Assembly (NCBI RefSeq): GCF_009727055.1
Contig: NC_052352.1
Span: 26,212,051 to 26,276,050 of the forward strand
DNA length: 64,000 bases
Origin: Benincasa hispida
Taxonomy: Eukaryota; Streptophyta; Magnoliopsida; Cucurbitales; Cucurbitaceae
Direction of reading: 5' to 3'
The first letter of the stretch is position 1, and every line of letters begins with the position of its first letter. The notes beneath the pieces were generated by a model. The model was not told the origin of the DNA and did not search any database. It was given only the letters and a program-made list of their open reading frames with translations. The position numbers and the translations under genes are program-made. Positions 57,986-64,000 of this stretch are shown piece after piece.

Positions 57986-60900
57986 TTAAACAACTTCAGA
58001 TGAAACATTAGCAGCCAAAAGCGTTCCACGAAACCCTTCCTCAGTATGTTGCACGTTCATTTTGGGATCAGAAAGCTCATCTGTCCATGACAACAATCAT
58101 ACAAGTCAAGAACATTAATGATCAATTTTTTAAAGATATAGCTCCAAAATTATTGAAAACCTATGAGAATGCTAAGAAAGCTGTAAAATACAATGCCATG
58201 ATTCCAGGCATGGATGGCAGTAAAACGTATTACTTTGTTAGAAGATCATGGTTCGCTGCAGTAACAGACTTGGACAAAATAACAGTCACTCACTGTCTAC
58301 AGTAAGCCATCAATGCCCCAAAAAAAATCTATAAATGCAGATGCTTCCACTTACATAATTGTGATGATTGATGAAACTAGATTAAGAGAGGCATGTTATA
58401 TCATTGATGGGTCCTCGGTGAATAGAGCTTATCCAAGAATTCAGTGAGCAGGCAACATACAGAGTTAGTATATCTAAGTGCACCTAAATGAAGAGCACTT
58501 CATGACAATGGCCAACCCCAAATCTGGATTTATTACCATTACACCTTTCCCTTCCCATAGGAATGTTTGTTTCTAAGTTATTTTTCAGTTTATTATTTTC
58601 CCTTGTTTCCGTGGTACATAAATACTGAAAAATATCACTTCAAACCACATCAAAACAAAAGGAGAAGAAGTTGCATGATTTGACTGATGTTTTTCAACTT
58701 GAATTATACAACTTTGAGCAAATAAAATGTGATTACCAGCAATATCTCGATGCTCATGAATCTCAGAATCCATTACCCATAGTTTGTCTCCAGGAAATAT
58801 ATTCTTGTCCGCCAAAGTATCAGTTTCTCCATCAATTATCCTATTACCTTTGCGAAGTATCTGGTTTTCCTTCACAACCTGCAGAAATCAGTTTTCTACT
58901 TGAATTCAAAACATAAAACATAATAATTATTTTTCCATTTTTAGTTGGTACATATTTTCAACTTCTTTTTTGAATCATGAAAAGTTACAATATAAACGTA
59001 ACAGACTGCCTTCAGAGGTTTCCAAAAAGACATCCTGAATAGTATTAATTACATTAGGGGAATTAGTATTAGAAAGAGCACTCCAAGAAGTTGCATTATT
59101 GCTCATAATCAGGATTGTTTAACTTTAGTTGTTGGGTTGGGAAATTTTTCCAAAACTTGGTTCACCAAAATGCAAGTTCAAAGAGGGGGAAAAAAAAAAG
59201 AAGAAGAAGAAGAAAAAAGAAGAAAAAACGAACAAACAGGAGGGAGGGAGTGGTTCTCCAGACCTACAGTAACTGCCTATGTACGGGAAAAAATCTAAGT
59301 TTTCCCCACATAAATGTCTTAAAAGATCGAAAAAAGTAGACTATCTCTGGTTCTGTAGGATTATCATTGAGGACCTCGTGTATCTTTAGTCATAGGGCTC
59401 ACCTCTCAAGACCCTTGCTTTTCTGTCAGACACTCGGAGTGTATTCTAAACTACTTGACTTTCAGCTTATTTCCAAATCAAAGCTACTTGCTCTAAACAT
59501 GTGAATCAACATCAAATAAAACATAAATAAATAAATTAAATATTTAAGCACACTATTCAAGCATGGAGCATGAGAAATAGTTTCAGCAAAGCAATTCACA
59601 ATCACTATATGGCATCTGTTCTGTAAAGCTTACCCCAAAACATTCCCATATCATCATTTTTAACTGGTACACTGATGTCGAACCAGAAACTTTCAGATTC
59701 ACAAAATTCCCTGAATTTGTCTTCCTTGCACGCTTTGAGATTCGGCGATCTGGATCAACAGTAGACTCGGGGGCTTCCAAAATTGATTTTGGAGCTTCCT
59801 TCCCACGGGAAAAATATACACAAATATCCTCTCCAGTATAATTTAGTTTCTGCATTAGCTCGCAGCTTTCTCGTTCTCCTATACATTCTTCACATATCTG
59901 CTCCATCGACAGACCATTCAGGACCAATGAAGCAAGCAAGATTTTTAGTATTAAGACAAGAAGTTACATATCACAAGTTAGTTGAGAAATTCAACCCATT
60001 TCATATCTAATCCATAACAATTTTCTTTCTTTAAAACCTATCAATATATAATTAATAGATGATATGTATTGAGAGAAACAGAAAACTTCTTCTTAAGGTC
60101 AAAGAACTTCTTCTTAAGGTCAAAGAAAGGGGAACAGATCATATTATGTATTTACTTCAAGCTTTATTTAGTATCTAGCCATTAGTTTGTAATTCAATAT
60201 GCAAAGGTAAGAGAATTTGACCATATGATCAATTGCCTTTGCCACTACTTCTTTAAAGATAAAAACCGATCTACTAAGTAGTTTCTCGAGAACGTTAATA
60301 ATGAAAGGATTAAAATATTGAATCTTGTGATTTCAGTGCTGCCACCAGGGGGAGAGCACCAACTCATTGTATAAGAACTGTTGGCAAAAAGGATAGGGGA
60401 GGCAAGAAAGCTCCTCGACCAAAATGGTTATACAAATCTTTAACCATAAATTTTACATGCCATGGGATCCACCTCTCGGTTCCAAAAATTCTTTTCAGCC
60501 AAAAAAATGAAAATTTTCAGAAGGAAAGCTTCTAATGTGCTTGGCTAAGAAACTTCTATGAGATATTTGGTTGTAGTAATTGAAAAACTTTTTGAAATGT
60601 TTTAAGAAGCCTAAATTAATTTTTGTAGTTTGTTTGTTTAATAATTTCTTCTTAGTGTTTTCTCTCTAAAGCTATAGCAAATATTTCCTCCACCTGTTCA
60701 ACATGAATTGAAGAGTTATTCATGAACTCCTTAGGCCCAGGGCTTGGAGGATATCTCATCATCTCTCCCTTCTGTATATTTCATTTTGTTTGATGAAAAG
60801 CTTATCTTTTATTAACAAATATTACAATTAAGGGGCTCAAGGGGTCGATGGAGGAGCTATTCTTCCATTTGCCCCTTCATAGGAAAGAGTTGTTTTTGTG

Positions 60901-63900
60901 GCAGGTTGGGAAGGAGTTGTTTCTGTGGCAGGTTGGAGTGTGCTGTCTTGTGGGGCTTGTGGAGCAAGAGAAACAATCAAATTTTCATGGGTAGGGGAGA
61001 TTTCCAAATGTGATGTTTGGTCCTTTTTAGATCTCTTGACCTCAGTGTCTAGATTTTTTTTTTTTTTTTGTAATTATTACTCGTTAAGTCTTATTTTACT
61101 TGATTGGAGCCTTTTCTTGTAGTTGACTCCCTTTCTGAGGGCTTTTTCCATTTTTATAAGCCTGTGTCTGCTTTAATATTTTTCTCAACGAAAGTCGAGT
61201 ATTGTATTGCAATTAAATAATAATAATAAAGAGAGAAAAAAAAGTCCTAGAAAATGGAAGATTACCTCAGGATCGGTCTTAAGTAGAAATTGTTTGAAGT
61301 CCCCATTGTTAACTTCATCATTGGAACAGAGATCCTCTTCAGTCATTGTCTTCTCTTTGGAGGATCCATCCATATCATTCCCTACACAGCTACTTGACTC
61401 AACCACGGCAGAGATGCCGCATGCCTCACTACCTTCCCACTCTTCACAGAAAAACTTCCAGTCGTTCTCTGAAATGATTGTTAAAACATCTGCCTAAAAT
61501 TGAGGGAACAAAAAAGAAAGACGTAAAAAAATATGAAATGTAAAGGGAAAGGATTGGTTTTAAATTCATAAGATTTATAGTCACATGATTGACCATGAAT
61601 GAGAGTAAATTTCAGAAATTGTGTAAAAGAAGTTGCAGTGTATGATTTGAGAAAAGGAAAAAAAAAATCAATTTTGACACCAAAACTTGTCGAGTTCTAT
61701 CTTAAATCTTCAACTTTAAAGAGTGTTGCAATTGACTCTTTGACGAGTTCTTGCTTCAAGTACCGTAAAGAAAAGTTCTCTTATATGTTCAATGAACTTT
61801 AACACTTATATACATTATGAAATTAATAAAATTTTAGGGAAGAATGGGATAAGAGCCCTTTTTTTGTTGCCAAAATTTATGAATTTTGGCAAAGTTACTT
61901 AATGGTTAATTCGTGTATGGGTCAAAGTTTTTTTTGTGCAAAACTTTATTTTACTAAAAGTAATGAGTTTATAAAGATTCTTTCACTATTTTTGTCAAAA
62001 TTAGTGGGCACGTTAGCAAATTTTGAAAAATGGGTAAAAATTTCAACACTTGTTTAAATTTAGGGGTCCAATTTGATTGAATTGAAAGTTTAGGGTGGTC
62101 CAAATTGATACAACCTAACAAGTGTCAAAAATTAATTTTTTCCCCTCAAAACAGAAAAATATTTAAAACATTAAAATAATAAAGAAAAAGTAAAAATAAA
62201 AGAACTCGAACATTATAAAACAACATTTCCAAATGATTAATAATAACTGAACTCAGAACTATGTGGTGTCTATGTAATCAAATAATTTTCGAAGACCCTA
62301 TGGCTCAACATGACCAAAGCTTTTTAAAAAATAAAAAAATAAAAACAAAGTTTTTATTATCAAAAGAAGTTTACAAAAAGGAGAGATGAGGTATACCCCG
62401 CATGACACACCAAATGGTTACAAAAAAGAAGTCCAACTGGTGACAATCTGAGAGTCGTTATAGTTCCAAAATAATTTAGAATCACTATACCAAGAAGAAG
62501 CAAGTATGACAAGATCTCAAAACACCACCCTATTGGACTCATGGTTGTTGAAGATTCTTGAGTTTCTTTCAAACCAAAGTCTCCAAAGGAGAGCAAACAC
62601 CCCACTCCACTAAAGCATCTTTGCATGCCCTTTAAAGGGCGTACGACCAATGAGCTGAGGAACAGCTTCCAATGCTCTAATATGGAAACTCTGGTTGGAA
62701 AGGAATACTCATTTTTTCAACAACTCATAGGACTCTTTTGCCTCCCTGCTTTTTTTTTTTTTTCTTTTTTTGGTATCGATAGTGTTCAGGCCAGCTTTTT
62801 TTTGCTTCCCTACTTCACTAGGATTCTTTCTGTAGATTTATATTTATATTGGTGTTGTTGTTTTAATATTTTCTCGATTAGTCTCTTTATACTTTTGATG
62901 ACCAAGTGGAAGAGCTTTCTGTGACCCTCCCACGGGCTTGTGGGCTATTTTCTCTCTTTTTACCTTTCATTTATATATGATCTCATTTCTTCCCAAAAAA
63001 ATAAGAAATAATATATATATAAAAGTAAAATAAAATAAATAATGTTGCAAGGAAAAAAGATTGTTCAAGAAATTTCTCTAAGATATAAAGAAAAGATATT
63101 GCATTCAAATAAACTTGTGCAGTATACTTACAGCGGACTTCTGCTGCACCGTACCACGTTTGCAGATCAGCTCAGGAGGTCTTTCAAGGAGGCGTGAATG
63201 CTGCATCCAGATGCATGTACATGAGTCAAATTAAAGCAATCATTCCAAAATTAGAAGAAAAACAATTCACACGAGCTCAAGCTAAGAGAGTAAAAGATCT
63301 GAAACATTGTATTTATAAAAACTATCTTGATTACTTTTTACTTGTACCAATAATTCGTAAATATATGAATCTTTATTATCTCCATGATTAATAGATTTAT
63401 ATGATAAAAGATTGTATATTTATATTTAATATTATCTTTTTTCATCAAATCCTCATTTTTGAGGATTGAATGCACCCCTATAGTCCCATATTTAATCATT
63501 CCTTTATGTCTTACATGAACATACTTTTTTATATACAATAATATTCTCTAATGTATCTTCGTTTCAGTTACCCCGGCAAAGGACCAAAAAATATTGAACG
63601 ATCTAATATTAGAAGGGATATGAATATAATGAAATTCCTTGATTGGTTCTTAAGATAAATTATCATAAGATCAATAGAAAATATTTAGAACAATGCTTCA
63701 CAATCATAGTCAAATTGAGCCAGAAGAATTTCCTTTCTTTAAGCTAAGGTATAAAAATTTGAATAATCAAATAACACCATGCATTCTGAATGCTGCCTAA
63801 AAATATTTTACTGGACGGACAATCAACAATCGAAAAAATATCAAGTCAGTAAGTCACATTACCTTTTCACACCTCAGAAAATTGATCACGCCATCCAAAT

Positions 63901-64000
63901 TTTCAGGCTTCTCTACAAATGAAGCACTCTTTCCACTTGCATTGATGTAGTTTCTCCACTTTGAAAGCCATGACGTAGGCACCAAATAATACTTGCAAGG
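57986..64000 (-). CDS. UBP26: Ubiquitin-specific protease 26 (histone H2B deubiquitinase), C-terminal part, cut by the window edge
   Basis: Six exons on the - strand join in frame: from the window edge to 63863, 63200-63132, 61493-61266, 59897-59634, 58878-58737 and 58080-57986, giving the last 311 residues and a TAA stop. The first visible exon holds a DUSP domain ([19 protein letters not shown]). Downstream are an acidic linker and [15 protein letters not shown], a second DUSP-related Cys-rich area. A ubiquitin-like domain follows ([19 protein letters not shown] into [17 protein letters not shown]). This layout is that of plant UBP26, a nuclear enzyme known in Arabidopsis to remove ubiquitin from H2B and to act in gene silencing. 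The catalytic USP domain lies outside the window. Introns hold LINE and MITE debris. Confidence 0.9.
59187..59230 (+). repeat. Polypurine GA-rich tract in a UBP26 intron
   Basis: An almost pure purine run of GGAAAAAAAAAAG and AGAAGAAGAAG words lies in the intron between the last two ubiquitin-like-domain exons. No function is implied. Confidence 0.8.
60085..60126. repeat. 21-bp tandem duplication
   Basis: Two identical units starting ACTTCTTCTTAAGGTCAAAG lie next to each other in a UBP26 intron. Confidence 0.9.
60830..61225 (+). mobile_element. LINE 3' end fragment in a UBP26 intron
   Basis: The sequence contains a decayed version of the C-terminal LINE protein region, with frames giving [25 protein letters not shown] and then [14 protein letters not shown]. 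It ends in an AT-rich 3' tail of AATAATAATAATAA near 61215-61228. The same type of tail occurs in plant L1/RTE-like elements. The 5' end was not found. Confidence 0.55.
61661..62146. mobile_element. MITE-like element with TCAATTTTGACAC ends
   Basis: The left end reads AAAAATCAATTTTGACACC, and the reverse complement of the right end reads AAAAATTAATTTTTGACACT. The interior of about 450 bp is non-coding and AT-rich. No target duplication was established. Confidence 0.4.
62345..62640 (-). mobile_element. LINE 3' end fragment in a UBP26 intron
   Basis: On the - strand one frame reads [20 protein letters not shown], followed by a stop, then [20 protein letters not shown] and a further stop. The LLWxLWxERNxRIF motif is the characteristic C-terminus of plant LINE polyproteins. 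An AT-rich tail lies at 62345. The piece is truncated at its 5' side near 62640. Confidence 0.7.
62700..62990 (+). mobile_element. Possible LINE tail in a UBP26 intron
   Basis: The text GATTAGTCTCTTTATAC, CCCACGGGCTTGTGGGC and the T-rich lead resemble the 3' ends of LINE fragments nearby, and an A-run follows at 62994. No protein motif is clear. Confidence 0.3.

Noticed and set aside
58087..58305. 72-residue + strand frame next to the last UBP26 exon
   Set aside because: It begins in intron sequence antisense to UBP26 and no known domain could be recognised; the text is somewhat protein-like, but support is too weak to list it.
62625..62924. 99-residue + strand frame with hydrophobic segments
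   Set aside because: It overlaps the antisense of a LINE tail and a T-rich run, whose codons give Phe/Leu by composition.
1..64000. Plastid or mitochondrial DNA insertions, rRNA genes, integrated pararetrovirus
   Set aside because: No organelle genes, rRNA blocks or caulimovirus-type movement and coat regions were recognised; all reverse transcriptase pieces fit gypsy, copia or LINE elements.

Overview
The window is plant nuclear DNA: AT-rich, intron-containing genes with plant-type splice sites, and heavy loads of nested LTR retrotransposons, Mutator-like elements (MULEs), LINE tails and SINE-like pieces. The genes and transposon families are eudicot. A MULE carrying a Ulp1-like cysteine protease next to its transposase recalls the CUMULE type known from melon, so a cucurbit is a reasonable guess, but the species cannot be read from the sequence. 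The sequence is an assembled scaffold with visible assembly scars: a 25-base N gap, two single Ns each beside a duplicated stretch, and an uncut Nextera mate-pair junction adapter.

Layout. 1-2.6 kb: a degenerate inverted repeat with a small hAT-like element in its loop, then AT-rich DNA. 2.6-13.1 kb: MULE cluster with an orphan terminus, an internally deleted copy (3.2-5.9 kb) and, head to head with it, a nearly complete 7.3 kb copy (5.9-13.1 kb). The large copy has a C48/Ulp1-type gene (+) and a MURA transposase gene (-) converging on a three-unit tandem repeat. All four MULE reading frames are broken. 13.8-22.3 kb: a truncated pseudogene followed by an intact gene for a CWC21/SRRM2-type spliceosomal protein. 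23.1-34.8 kb: an ATGCG-rich repeat (with the adapter) and a 7.7 kb Ty3/gypsy chromovirus on the - strand, itself split by a 2.1 kb copia-type solo LTR with a 5-bp target duplication. 34.8-38.4 kb: a seven-coding-exon gene for a DUF1997 protein on the - strand, whose exons are mostly too short to stand out as open frames. 39.2-54.8 kb: nested copia elements (an old + strand copy, an LTR inserted into it, an ATGCG-rich repeat inserted into that LTR, and a 10 kb - strand copia element with 2.1 kb LTRs). 58.0-64.0 kb: the last six exons of a UBP26-type histone H2B deubiquitinase on the - strand, with LINE and MITE debris in its introns.

Three host genes can be supported: the splicing factor, the DUF1997 protein and UBP26. 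From memory, the Arabidopsis UBP26 gene (AT3G49600) lies beside a cwf21-domain gene (AT3G49601), so this window may hold the same ancestral gene neighbourhood stretched to about 36 kb by retrotransposons. I found no clearly new biological system. The strongest unusual observations are the adapter, the duplicated sequence at N positions, the head-to-head MULE pair with its decay pattern, the duplicated splicing-factor locus, and the clustered CGATCGTTTA motifs in copia LTRs.
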